Shown piece after piece: positions 1 to 8,296 of a DNA stretch of 64,000 nt (its first letter is position 1; every line of letters begins with the position of its first letter). The notes under the pieces were generated by a model. The model had not been told where the DNA came from. It saw only the letters and a list, made by a program, of their open reading frames with translations, and ran no database searches. The stretch is taken from contig NZ_JACMSF010000040.1 in assembly GCF_014257025.1 (NCBI RefSeq), forward strand, positions 1-64,000. The letters are read 5' to 3'. Source of the DNA: Streptomyces cupreus (GTDB lineage: Bacteria > Actinomycetota > Actinomycetes > Streptomycetales > Streptomycetaceae). The position numbers and the translations under genes are program-made.

Positions 1-218
1 CCCCCGGTGACACGCCATCGCTCCGCCCCGTCGCAGCCGCCCGACCTCGCACTCCCGTCATGGAGTCGGCGTACGGCCCGACTGGGAACGCGCCCTGGCG
101 GCCACAGTCCTGCACACGCTCAGAACATCGCCGGTAGTCCCGCACGCGAGAGTGGCGTGCCGGCAGCCGTTACCTGGTGGCCGACAAGCCGGCCGTGTCC
201 CATGCGGCGCTTGCTGGA

Positions 219-1076
219 TCAGGGACGTACGTCGACGTAGTCGCCCGTGGCCCTGGCCGGGCCGGTGGTCGTGGAGCCGGTGAAGTTCCAGCGCCAATAG
301 CCGTCCTTGACCGCCTTGACCGTGGCGCGCAGGTTGCCGGTGTTGTTGGTGTTCACGGTGCCCACCGTGGTGTAGGAACTGCTGTCCTTCGGGCGGAACT
401 GCAGTTTGACGGCTCGGCCCGCGTATCCCGCGTACCGGTAGGTGTCCCAGTCGGCACGCACGAGTTTGCCGGTGACGGTGACAGGAGCGCCCTTGGCCAC
501 CGGCTCCGGTGAGGCGTTGACCGTGAGCCGCGCGGCACGCTTGAGGCCGAACGACCCTACGCCGGGGGCGAAAACGGAATCGCCGTCGTTGGCGTCGACC
601 AGGGCGTCGACCGACCAGGTCCCCGCGTTGGCGTTGGCCAGGTCCACCGGATCGTCGCTGCCCGGGGCCGGGTGGGCGTTGACGGTGAACACCGTCGTGC
701 ATGCCGTTGCGCTCTCGCAGAACGCGTCGGTGGTGTAGAAGCCGCCATGCGGCCCCTTCAGATCGACATCGACGAAAGACAGGCCGGAGTCATCCGCCCC
801 GGTGACCGTGACCGGGAACGCCACGTTCTGCGTGATACCCACGATGACGTCATGTCCGGAGTTGACGGTGACACCGCTGACCACCGGGTCGCTGGACGCG
901 GCATCGGCCGAGCCCGGGGCCCCTGCCAGCAGAACGGCGACGGCCCCTACCACCGCACCGCGGCTTGTCGCCCGAGCGACGGGCTTGCGCCGTAGGGCAT
1001 GAGCGGCGGCGATGGGCGCGGCGATGCGGCGCCCGCCGCGCTGTCTGTCGTTGGGCCGTGCGGCGAAGCGGCTCAT
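219..1076 (-). CDS. Secreted beta-sandwich protein of unknown function
   Basis: A 285-residue exported protein. I chose the ATG at 1076 because GGAGGG lies just upstream on the minus strand; a longer frame reaches 1118 without a ribosome site. The N-terminus is basic, followed by a hydrophobic stretch (AVVGAVAVLLAGAPGSADA) that fits a signal peptide ending near residue 60. The mature part is rich in Val, Thr, Asp and Gly, with two Cys close together (CESATAC), and has two repeat-like segments that read like Ig or bacterial adhesin folds (PVTVTGADDSG early, APVTVTGKLVRAD late). No catalytic motif was recognised. It is transcribed away from the pectate lyase. A cell-surface or secreted role is inferred from the signal peptide only. 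Confidence 0.7.
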   Translation of the reverse strand: MSRFAARPNDRQRGGRRIAAPIAAAHALRRKPVARATSRGAVVGAVAVLLAGAPGSADAASSDPVVSGVTVNSGHDVIVGITQNVAFPVTVTGADDSGLSFVDVDLKGPHGGFYTTDAFCESATACTTVFTVNAHPAPGSDDPVDLANANAGTWSVDALVDANDGDSVFAPGVGSFGLKRAARLTVNASPEPVAKGAPVTVTGKLVRADWDTYRYAGYAGRAVKLQFRPKDSSSYTTVGTVNTNNTGNLRATVKAVKDGYWRWNFTGSTTTGPARATGDYVDVRP

Positions 1077-1118
1077 GAACCCTCCAGGGATGACCGACCT
1101 TGTGGCCAACCACCGCAC

Positions 1119-1841
1119 GAGCGACGGAGGTTGGTGGCGAGCACGGGAGACGTATGCGGGTCACTCCCTACGACTGCCGAGCCGTCCCGAGCGTTGCCCC
1201 GGCCAGGGCGGGAAAACGACCGCCACTGGCAAGGACTGCCCAACTGCGAGGTCCACCAGCGGCTCCTCGCCGGAAAGGTCGTTCGAGAATGTGAACCAGA
1301 TTCCGCCCACAGTCTTGTCAGCCTGTCGTGCGACCCTTATCGTCTGCCGCCAGAAAGCGCTTTCCCAAAGCGTCTCCAACCGCCCCGGGAAAGCCGAACG
1401 ACCGTCGCGGTGGGCCGCCGTGGCGTGTGCACGAGCCGCCGACGATCCGGCATGACGGTACTTCACGGTGCCGGCATGCCGTGGAACGAAGGGTGCACAT
1501 CATGACGCGCACGAGTGGCACCACCCGCCGTGCCCCCGGAGGCGACGGCTCCTCCTGAGGGGCGCCGGTCACGGCAACGGGAGCGGGCGAACACCGTTCC
1601 AGCGAAGGGCCGTTGGGACGGCGATCGGAGCGGACCGCGAGTCCGCGCCCCGCCGCCCGACGCTTCCAGCTCCACCCATCACAGGCCCGCGCCGCACTGA
1701 ACTCCGCACCGACAACGAACAGCCTGTAGCCGTCCGGAGTCCGCCAGAAAGCGCGGGGCCGTGCGAGCGCGCCGACCTGCCCAAGTGCTTCAAGACGCAC
1801 GACACACAGCACAAGAACCACGCCGAATTGAGGAGACGAGC
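1119..1841. other. 723-bp divergent intergenic region without a convincing gene
   Basis: No frame here has a recognisable protein. It holds the 12-bp palindrome at 1353 and its half copy near 1741, and probably carries promoters for the two divergent secreted-protein genes. A short start-like context near 1503 (ATG after GGGTGCACATC) leads only to 18 codons and is not called. Confidence 0.5.
1353..1364. promoter_or_regulatory. Perfect 12-bp palindrome, LacI-family operator-like
   Basis: GAAAGCGCTTTC is a perfect palindrome with the central CG typical of LacI/GalR-family operators that control sugar-utilisation genes. It lies about 480 bp upstream of the pectate lyase. A partial copy (CCGCCAGAAAGCGC) recurs at 1741-1754, nearer that gene. 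Operator function is inferred. Confidence 0.4.
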
Positions 1842-3383
1842 ATGAGAAGACCTGTCGCACTACGACTGTCCGCGGCCACAGCCGCGCTGGCCCTGGCGAC
1901 CGCGGCCGGTGTGGCCCTGGCGATGCCCGAGGCATCGGCGGCGATCGGCAGCGCCACCGGCTACGCGACGCAGAACGGCGGAACCACCGGTGGGGCCGGC
2001 GGGCAGACGGTCCGGGCCACCACGGGCACCGCGATCCACGCGGCACTGTGCGGCCGGGCCAGCAGCAGTACGCCGATCGTCATCGAGGTCGAGGGGACCA
2101 TCAACCACGGCAACACCGCGAAGGTGTCGGGCGAGAGCTGCAACACGGCCGACGGTGTGATCGAACTCAAGCAGATCAGCAACGTCACGATCATCGGAGT
2201 CGGCAGCGGAGCCGTCTTCGACCAACTGGGCATCCACATCCGTGAATCCAGCAACATCATCATCCAGAACGTGACGGTCCGGAACGTGAAGAAGTCAGGC
2301 TCGCCCACATCCAACGGCGGCGACGCCATCGGCATGGAGAGCGACGTGCGCAACGTCTGGGTCGATCACGCCACCCTGGAGGCGTCGGGCGGCGAGTCGG
2401 AAGGGTACGACGGCCTCTTCGACATGAAGGACAACACCCAGTACGTGACGCTGTCCTACAGCATCCTGCGCAACTCCGGCCGCGGCGGCCTCATCGGATC
2501 CAGCGAAAGCGACCTCACCAACGGATACGTCACCTTCCACCACAACCGCTACGAGAACATCGACTCCCGTACGCCCTTGCTGCGCGGCGGCACCGCCCAC
2601 ATCTACAACAACCACTACACGAGCCTGAACGAGTCCGGCATCAACTCCCGCGCCGGAGCCAAGGCCAAGGTGGACAACAACTACTTCGAGGACTCCAAGG
2701 ACGTCCTGGGCACCTTCTACACCGACGAACTCGGCTACTGGCAGGTGAGCGGCAACGTGTTCGACAACGTCACCTGGTCCAGCGCCGGCACCGAGAACCA
2801 CCCCGCGGGCCCCAACCCCCAGTCCAACACCACGGTGAGCATCCCCTACGCCTACACACTCGACGCCGCCGCGTGCGTGCCCGACGTCGTGAGCCGAACG
2901 GCGGGCGCCGGCACGGGCCTTCAGGTGTCGGACGGCAACTGCACAGCACAGACACCGAGCCCGACCCCGACCCCGACTCCCACTCCCACTGCCACGCCGA
3001 GCCCGACCCAGCCCACCGGCACCAACCTCAGCATCGGGGCAGGTTCCGACGGCTCCAGCAAGGCCGACGGCACGAGCTATGGCAATGTCCGCGACGGCGA
3101 CATGAACACGTACTGGTCGCCCACCGGCTCGACCGGATCCATCTCCATCAAGTGGGGCTCCGCCACCACGGTTTCCAGCGTCAACATCCGCGAGGCCGCC
3201 GGATCCCAGGGAGCCATCGGCTCCTGGAGGCTCCTCAACGCCGACACAGGAGCCGTCCTGACCTCCGGCAGCGGCGCGGGTGTCATCACCTTCCCGCAGA
3301 CTTCACTCAACAAGATCACCTTCGAGATCACCGGTTCGACCAGCACACCCAAGGTGGCAGAGTTCGAGACCTACGGCTCGTAG
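1842..3383 (+). CDS. Secreted pectate lyase (PL1 type) with C-terminal carbohydrate-binding domain
   Basis: Extracellular pectin-degrading lyase, 513 residues. The start at 1842 is set by the GAGGAGACGAGC ribosome site and the signal peptide (MRRPVALRLSAATAALALA, cleavage near ASAA). The parallel beta-helix lyase domain spans roughly residues 40-370, with family landmarks WVDHATLEA, DGLFDMKDN, the RTPLLRGGTAHIYNNHY strand that includes the conserved Arg region, and VDNNYFED. A Pro/Thr linker (PTPTPT type) near residues 368-388 leads to a ~120-residue discoidin/F5-8-like beta-sandwich (NLSIGAGSDG...NTYWSP...FETYGS) that probably binds polysaccharide. The palindromes upstream suggest sugar-responsive repression. 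Family assignment is confident; exact substrate is inferred. Confidence 0.93.
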   Translation: MRRPVALRLSAATAALALATAAGVALAMPEASAAIGSATGYATQNGGTTGGAGGQTVRATTGTAIHAALCGRASSSTPIVIEVEGTINHGNTAKVSGESCNTADGVIELKQISNVTIIGVGSGAVFDQLGIHIRESSNIIIQNVTVRNVKKSGSPTSNGGDAIGMESDVRNVWVDHATLEASGGESEGYDGLFDMKDNTQYVTLSYSILRNSGRGGLIGSSESDLTNGYVTFHHNRYENIDSRTPLLRGGTAHIYNNHYTSLNESGINSRAGAKAKVDNNYFEDSKDVLGTFYTDELGYWQVSGNVFDNVTWSSAGTENHPAGPNPQSNTTVSIPYAYTLDAAACVPDVVSRTAGAGTGLQVSDGNCTAQTPSPTPTPTPTPTATPSPTQPTGTNLSIGAGSDGSSKADGTSYGNVRDGDMNTYWSPTGSTGSISIKWGSATTVSSVNIREAAGSQGAIGSWRLLNADTGAVLTSGSGAGVITFPQTSLNKITFEITGSTSTPKVAEFETYGS

Positions 3384-3532
3384 GAACCCCCGCCGCCTCT
3401 CCGGCACGGCGCGACACACCAGGGTCCCCAGAGCAGATCCACGACATGTCCGCCCAGCCCTCAATTGCCTTTCGTGCGCTGCCGACCGACGGCTAGTGTT
3501 CGCGTAGAAAGTGACTCAGGAGGAGCGTAGAC

Positions 3533-3559
3533 ATGGTCGGTCGCCCGAGCACGCGTTGA
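3533..3559 (+). pseudogene. Orphan gene start (8 codons), possibly a truncated TetR regulator
   Basis: A strong ribosome site (AGGAGGAGCGTAGAC) precedes ATG and eight codons reading MVGRPSTR before TGA. That peptide resembles the usual N-terminus of TetR-family regulators. The rest of the gene is absent, and an MFS gene follows, a frequent TetR neighbour. The identification rests on eight residues and is tentative. Confidence 0.3.
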
Positions 3560-3703
3560 CGTTGTGGCCGTGAACGGCCTGTCATCGCGTGCTGCCCTTG
3601 ATGCGCGGCACAGCGAGCCTTCCTTTGCCGCTGCCTGACATGGTCGGTGCCCATGGCGTGCGCCGGTCGGCGGGTCTCGTCTTCGGTCATCCGAGGGGCC
3701 CCT

Positions 3704-5008
3704 GTGCCGTTTTGTTCCTCCGCTGTATCCGATTCCGGTCGACCTGTTCCGTCGAGCCTGTGGCGGGACGGCGACTTCCGCCGGCTCTGGGTGGGCCAGA
3801 CGGCCTCCCAACTGGGCGAACATGCAAGTCTGGTGGTTCTGCCGCTCTTCGCCGTCCTGACGCTCAACGCCGGTGCCGGCCAGTTGGGCGCCCTGCGGGC
3901 GGTGGGGCAGGCGCCGATCCTGCTGCTCTCGCTCTTCGTCGGCGCGTGGGTGGACAGGTGGCGGACCCGTACGGTGATGGTGCTGACGGACGCCGGCCGG
4001 GCCCTGGCACTGGGCGCCGCCGCCGTGGCCGGCCTCCTCGGCGGGCTCGGCCTGCCGGCGCTGCTCGTGGTTGCCTTCGCCGTCGGGGCCCTGTCCGTGT
4101 TCTTCGACGTGGCATACCAGGCATCTCTGGTACGGCTGGTGAAACGCGATCAGTTGGTGCGGGGCAACAGCGCGCTTGAGGGCAGTCGGTCCGTGGCGCA
4201 GATCGGCGGTTCCGCCCTCGGCGGCGCGCTGGTGTCCGTGCTGTCGGCGCCGATCGCTGCCGCCTCCAGCGCAGCGCTGTTCGCGCTGTCGTTCCTGTCG
4301 ATCCGACGGATGCGTCGCCGCGAGTCGATCCCGGAACGCTCGGAACGTCCTCCTCGCGTCTGGCGGCGGATCCATGAGGGCCTCCGCTTTGTCGTCGGCG
4401 ACACCGCGCTGCGGACCGTGTGCCTCGCGTCAGCCGCCTTCCAGTTCTTCTTCGCGGCAGTGATGACCATCTATCTGCTGTTTCTGCCACGGGACCTGCA
4501 CCTATCGGGTACCGCCGTCGGGCTGGCACTCGCGGCGACGGGGCCGGGCGCGCTCCTGGGCTCGCTGCTGGCCGCCCGCCTGCCGAACCGCTTCGGATAT
4601 GGCGCCGTGCTCGTGTCCGCGGCAGCACTCGGCGACGGCATGTTCCTGTTCGTGCCCGCACTGCACGGCCCCTCAACGGTGACGGTTCCCGCGCTCCTCG
4701 CGGTCAACTTCGTGTTCGGGACCTTCAGTCAGCTGGTGAATGTCACGGTCATGGCCGTCCGGCAGACCGTCACTCCGTACGGTATGCAAGGCCGCGCGGC
4801 CGCGACGATCACCTTCGTCGGCATGGGGCTGACCCCGCTCGGCTCGCTGCTCGGCGGCCTCCTCGCGGAAGGGTGGGGGACACGCACCAGCCTCCTGGTA
4901 ACAGCCGCAGGCATGCTGCTGTCGCCGACACTGATGGCCCTGTCCCCACTCGCCCGCCTGGGACGAACGCTTCCCGCCCCACCGCAGAGTCCGCCCCCGT
5001 CTGTGTGA
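3704..5008 (+). CDS. MFS transporter (MFS_3 / EntS-like exporter family)
   Basis: Integral membrane exporter of about 434 residues with 12 predicted helices. The GTG at 3704 follows GAGGGG with six bases of spacing; an in-frame ATG at 3647 would add 19 non-conserved residues. The start of the fold reads SLWRDGDFRRLWVGQTASQLGEHA, the conserved first helix of MFS_3 proteins, and the cytoplasmic loop DRWRTRTVMVLTD is the motif A region. A basic central loop (RRMRRRESIPERSERPP) separates the two halves. Substrate cannot be told from sequence; siderophore or drug export is usual for the family. The only possible regulator nearby is the truncated TetR-like start upstream. Confidence 0.88.
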   Translation: MPFCSSAVSDSGRPVPSSLWRDGDFRRLWVGQTASQLGEHASLVVLPLFAVLTLNAGAGQLGALRAVGQAPILLLSLFVGAWVDRWRTRTVMVLTDAGRALALGAAAVAGLLGGLGLPALLVVAFAVGALSVFFDVAYQASLVRLVKRDQLVRGNSALEGSRSVAQIGGSALGGALVSVLSAPIAAASSAALFALSFLSIRRMRRRESIPERSERPPRVWRRIHEGLRFVVGDTALRTVCLASAAFQFFFAAVMTIYLLFLPRDLHLSGTAVGLALAATGPGALLGSLLAARLPNRFGYGAVLVSAAALGDGMFLFVPALHGPSTVTVPALLAVNFVFGTFSQLVNVTVMAVRQTVTPYGMQGRAAATITFVGMGLTPLGSLLGGLLAEGWGTRTSLLVTAAGMLLSPTLMALSPLARLGRTLPAPPQSPPPSV

Positions 5009-5009
5009 C

Positions 5010-5150
5010 TCACGTGTCGGGGAGTCGACAAGGCTCCGCGTCAGGACTGGCGAGGACGCAGAACTCGTGGCCCTCCGGGTCGGCCAGGCACGTCCACGGG
5101 ACGTCGCACTGGCCGAGGTCGAGGTCGGCGGCGCCGAGGGCCCGAGATTC
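5010..5150 (-). pseudogene. C-terminal fragment of a glyoxalase/VOC-family protein
   Basis: The minus-strand frame reads ADLDLGQCDVPWTCLADPEG then HEFCVLASP and a stop. LADPEGHEFCVL is the hallmark last strand of the vicinal-oxygen-chelate fold. Only about 45 residues remain; the upstream three quarters are missing, replaced by an unrelated plus-strand fragment. Confidence 0.7.
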
Positions 5151-5154
5151 TCGC

Positions 5155-5439
5155 GGACGAAGACCCTTCGCCCGGACCATCGACGCGGCCAAGAAGTACG
5201 TCGTGTCGAGCACCCTGGACCGGGTCGATTGGAACGCGGAGCTCGTGCGCGGGGATCTGGCGAAGGCCGTTCAGCAGCTCAAGCGGGAGTCGGGTAAGGG
5301 ACGGTTCGTGGGAGGCGTGCAGCTCCCTCTCGCGTTGGCGGAGCTGGGATTGATCGATGAGTACGAGTTCGTGGTGCAGCCCAGGCTGGTGGGCCACGGG
5401 CCGACATTGTTCGCGGGGCTGTCGAAGCCGAAAAGGTAG
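5155..5439 (+). pseudogene. Internal/C-terminal fragment of a RibD/DHFR-like reductase
   Basis: The plus-strand frame contains KKYVVSSTLDRVDWNAEL, then GRFVGGVQLPLALAELGLID and VVQPRLVGHGPTLFAGLSKP, which match the second half of the dihydrofolate-reductase-like family (RibD C-terminal domain). The N-terminal half is missing and the last strand is replaced by a stop after SKPKR, so the gene is broken at both ends. It abuts the VOC fragment head to head. Confidence 0.75.
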
Positions 5440-5595
5440 CCACCGGTTTCACGGACAGTGAATTCAAGACCCTTGGTCCGATGCACGCGTCGCCTCGGGA
5501 CGCTCTGCCGTCAGTCGGTGATCACCGCGTCGCCCTCATGCGCTTCCCTTGGCGGGGCCGTTGGTCAGCGCGGTCGGGTAGACCAGCGTCCAAGC

Positions 5596-5668
5596 GGGGT
5601 GGACCTGCAACTGTCCGGACACACCCACGGCGGACAGCTGTGGCCGATGAACTACGTGGCCGAGCTAG
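5596..5668 (+). pseudogene. Short metallophosphoesterase fragment
   Basis: One plus-strand frame reads GVDLQLSGHTHGGQLWPMNY. The GHTHGGQ block is the metal-binding signature near the C-terminus of calcineurin-like phosphoesterases. Only about 24 residues are recognisable, with no start and no complete domain. Confidence 0.65.
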
Positions 5669-6363
5669 GAGCAGTCGTACACGAACTGAACGGCGACCGT
5701 TCTGTGGGTCGGCGACAGGAGTTGAAGCTCTGCCCGCGCCGTGCGGTGACCCTCGCCCTGGAAGGTCCACATCAGGTGCAGGCGTGCGTGTTTCTGGCCG
5801 CGGACCACCACTTCACGCAGTACGTCGGAGACGGTGCCGTCGCTTCTGGTCCAGCGGTAGGAGAGCGTGCCGGGACTGCCGTTCGTCCTGACCAGGCCGA
5901 TGACGTCCGCCGTCTGGTCGCACCCCAGCACTGTCGGCCGGGCCGTGACCGCCACCGTGTTCACCTCGACGGACGGCCCGAGGCGCTGCCAGGCGAGGAA
6001 CGCGAGGACGCAGATCAAGACCACGGCAGGCAGAGCGTGTCTGCGCAACCGCCGACGAGGGGGTGCCGGGGGCGTCGCCACCGCGGGGAGTGTCCCGTGC
6101 GTGCGGTGCGCGACGGCGGCGGCGGTGACGCCCGGGCCGAAACGCAATACGGTGCCTTCGACGCGGTCGGGCGGGGGCGACGACGGTGTCTGTGCAGGGG
6201 TCTCCTCGACGAGCGTGTCGTGCGGTGTCGGTCTCTGTATCCAGTGGCTGGCCAGCACGGTGGCGCTGTACTCGGAGTCGACAGAGCCGGGTCCGTCGCT
6301 GTGGACTTGCGTCGGTTCGCGATCTTCGGCGGGTGGGGGAGTGCGGTCGTTCTGAGCGGTCAT
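5665..6363 (-). CDS. Single-pass membrane protein, coupled partner of the adjacent Ser/Thr kinase
   Basis: A 232-residue type II-like membrane protein. Residues 1-105 are a hydrophilic Pro-rich cytoplasmic tail; residues 110-125 form one membrane helix (LPAVVLICVLAFLAW) after an Arg-rich stop (PPRRRLRRHA); residues 130-232 form an extracellular beta-rich domain with Cys148 and Cys231, likely a disulfide. Its ATG overlaps the kinase stop (ATGA at 6360-6363), so the two are translationally coupled. The extracellular domain resembles the kinase's own: VNTVAVTARP, the ATGSP-like turn, then LSYRWTRSDG parallel KAVAVSG, TDGTGP and ITVSWFTSN in the kinase. No known family was recognised. A co-receptor or ligand-binding role is inferred. 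Confidence 0.75.
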   Translation of the reverse strand: MTAQNDRTPPPAEDREPTQVHSDGPGSVDSEYSATVLASHWIQRPTPHDTLVEETPAQTPSSPPPDRVEGTVLRFGPGVTAAAVAHRTHGTLPAVATPPAPPRRRLRRHALPAVVLICVLAFLAWQRLGPSVEVNTVAVTARPTVLGCDQTADVIGLVRTNGSPGTLSYRWTRSDGTVSDVLREVVVRGQKHARLHLMWTFQGEGHRTARAELQLLSPTHRTVAVQFVYDCS

Positions 6364-8000
6364 CGAATGTCACACTGCCTGGTCAGGAGCTGCTGAGAGG
6401 CATCACCGCCGGCGGCGCCCGGGTCGGTTGTGGCATGAACCGACCAGTAGCAGCCGATGTTCTGGAACGTGTGGTCGACGGTGATCGAGTACGTGGTGGC
6501 TCCGCTGCGCGTGAACGTCTGAGGCGCACCGTCGGCAGCGCCGAGCTGTCCACTGGCATTGCTCGTGAACCACGAGACGGTGATGGAGACCGGCCCGGTG
6601 CCGTCCGTGGTGACGTCGATGGTTGCCGTGGCGGTCGTAGGACCTGTCTGGCCGAAGCCCGACACCGCAACGGCCTTGACGGCGGGCGCGGCCGGCGACG
6701 GGGGAGAGGTGGTCGTCGGCGTCTCCGTGGTCTCCGTGCCTGCGGGCGTTGTTGTCGTCCCCTCACCGGGGTCAGCGGGTTCCGCGGAACCGGTGGTTGC
6801 CGAGCCTGTGGGCGACTGGCTGGATGACGACGACGGGCTTCCCGACGAGGTGGACGTAGGGGACGGGGCAGCCGACGAAGTCGGCGCTGTGGTCCCGGCC
6901 GGCTCCGCGTCGGGCGGGGCGCTGGTCGTGGCCAGGGCCTCCTGCCCCGTCTGCTGCGCCGCGGTCCCTGGGTTCAACGGGGTTCCGTAGGTCAGGAGCA
7001 CTCCGAGAATGACGGCCGCGATCGATACCAGCATTCCGGGTCGGCCGGGCAGCCATGCTCGGGCCGGGGCAGGGCCCGGCCCGTGAGGCAGGACAGTGCG
7101 TGCGATGTCCGTGGTGGTCCGGGGGGTGCTGCGGGTCGAGGGCAGCAGCAGGGGCAGCAGCGCCACCAGCGCGGCGAGCCGGCCTCGGCCCCGTTCCTCC
7201 CAGTCGTGCCCGTAGGCGGTGCCGGCGACCGCCTCCAGTTCCGTGACGAACTCCTCTGCCTGCGCGGGCCGTTGTGCCGGGTCCTTGGCCAGACCGCGGC
7301 GGACGAGTTCGCGTACGGCTTCGGGAGCCTCCTCGGCAGGGACGGGCGCTTCGACGTGCTGCAACGCCAGCTCCGCGAAGTTGTCGCCCGAATAGGGCTT
7401 GTGACCAGTCAGGCACTCGAAGAAGGTCGCCGTGGCCGCGTACACGTCGGCGGCTGGTGAGGCGGGCGCGCCCGTCCACTGCTCCGGGGACATGTAGGAC
7501 GGGGTTCCCGCCACACCGGCGCTGGTGCCCGAGTCCACCGCGATCCCGAAGTCGACGAGCTTGGACGATCCGTCCGGCACGACCAGGACGTTCTCCGGCT
7601 TGTAGTCACGGTGGACGACGCCGACGCGGTGGGCGTCGGCCAGGCCGAGCAGTGATCCCTTGAGGATGACGAGGCCGGCTTCAGGGGTGAGCGGGCCATG
7701 ACGGGTCAGCAGGGTCCGCAGGGAGACGCCGTCCACCAGCTCCATCACGATGGCAGCTCCGTGCGGGCTCTCCACGTACTCGTACAAACCGGTGACGTAC
7801 GGGCTCGCAAGGCCGCCGAGCAGCCGTGCTTCCGCTCGGAAGTCGTACAGGAAGCCGGGCCGGGTGCGCAGTGACTCGCTGAGGTACTTCACCGCGACCG
7901 CGACGCCGGTCTCCTCGTGGACGGCCAGGACGACCCGCCCGCTCGCTCCCGAGCCGAGTTCGAGTGACTCGGTGTATCCGGGCACTTCCCATGTGCTCAT
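6360..8000 (-). CDS. Transmembrane Ser/Thr protein kinase with extracellular sensor domain
   Basis: PASTA-less Hanks-type receptor kinase, 546 residues. The ATG at 8000 is preceded by GGGGGA; the frame runs further upstream through repeat DNA but the kinase fold begins only here. Kinase domain residues 9-258: glycine loop LGSGASG (15-21), Lys38 in VAVK, catalytic HRD 130-132 in VVHRDYKPENVL, DFG 150-152, and SPEQW replacing APE. One membrane helix at about 322-338, a Ser/Thr/Pro-rich spacer (345-440), then a ~105-residue extracellular domain with Cys517 and Cys543. All catalytic residues are present. The next gene starts inside its stop codon. The partner's similar ectodomain suggests the two sense the same signal. 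Confidence 0.92.
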   Translation of the reverse strand: MSTWEVPGYTESLELGSGASGRVVLAVHEETGVAVAVKYLSESLRTRPGFLYDFRAEARLLGGLASPYVTGLYEYVESPHGAAIVMELVDGVSLRTLLTRHGPLTPEAGLVILKGSLLGLADAHRVGVVHRDYKPENVLVVPDGSSKLVDFGIAVDSGTSAGVAGTPSYMSPEQWTGAPASPAADVYAATATFFECLTGHKPYSGDNFAELALQHVEAPVPAEEAPEAVRELVRRGLAKDPAQRPAQAEEFVTELEAVAGTAYGHDWEERGRGRLAALVALLPLLLPSTRSTPRTTTDIARTVLPHGPGPAPARAWLPGRPGMLVSIAAVILGVLLTYGTPLNPGTAAQQTGQEALATTSAPPDAEPAGTTAPTSSAAPSPTSTSSGSPSSSSSQSPTGSATTGSAEPADPGEGTTTTPAGTETTETPTTTSPPSPAAPAVKAVAVSGFGQTGPTTATATIDVTTDGTGPVSITVSWFTSNASGQLGAADGAPQTFTRSGATTYSITVDHTFQNIGCYWSVHATTDPGAAGGDASQQLLTRQCDIR

Positions 8001-8137
8001 CGCATCCCCCAAAGTGGCGGAGCCCTCACCCACTCCGGCGCGGCCATGCCACGCGCTCAGAGACACATTTTCGGCCACTGCGGTTGCGGGGCCAGAAGTA
8101 TTGGTGAGGCGTACCCGGACCGTGACACGGTGAGTGC

Positions 8138-8186
8138 GGGATCGGGGATCGGGGATCGGGGATCGGGGATCGGAGATCGGGGATCG
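8138..8186. repeat. Tandem 7-bp repeat, seven units
   Basis: Seven consecutive copies of GGGATCG; the sixth unit has one substitution (GAGATCG) and a degenerate eighth follows. It sits between the kinase start and the alcohol dehydrogenase remnant, where slippage would not harm a gene. No function is apparent. Confidence 0.85.
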
Positions 8187-8296
8187 GGGGTCCGCTGTCA
8201 TGCCCGACAGCGGCGGAGTCGTGCGCGCCCGGCCGGTGAGGGGCGAGTTCATCGAGGTGTCTCTGTGTTACATGGTGGTGGGCCGTACTGCGCTGG

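Noticed and set aside
1328..1558. 76-codon plus-strand frame in the 1.1-1.8 kb gap
   Set aside because: Arg/Pro-rich, no ribosome site and no similarity to known proteins.
2952..3000. CCGACC/CCCACT-type short repeats
   Set aside because: They encode the Pro/Thr linker of the pectate lyase and are explained by it, not a separate repeat or CRISPR.
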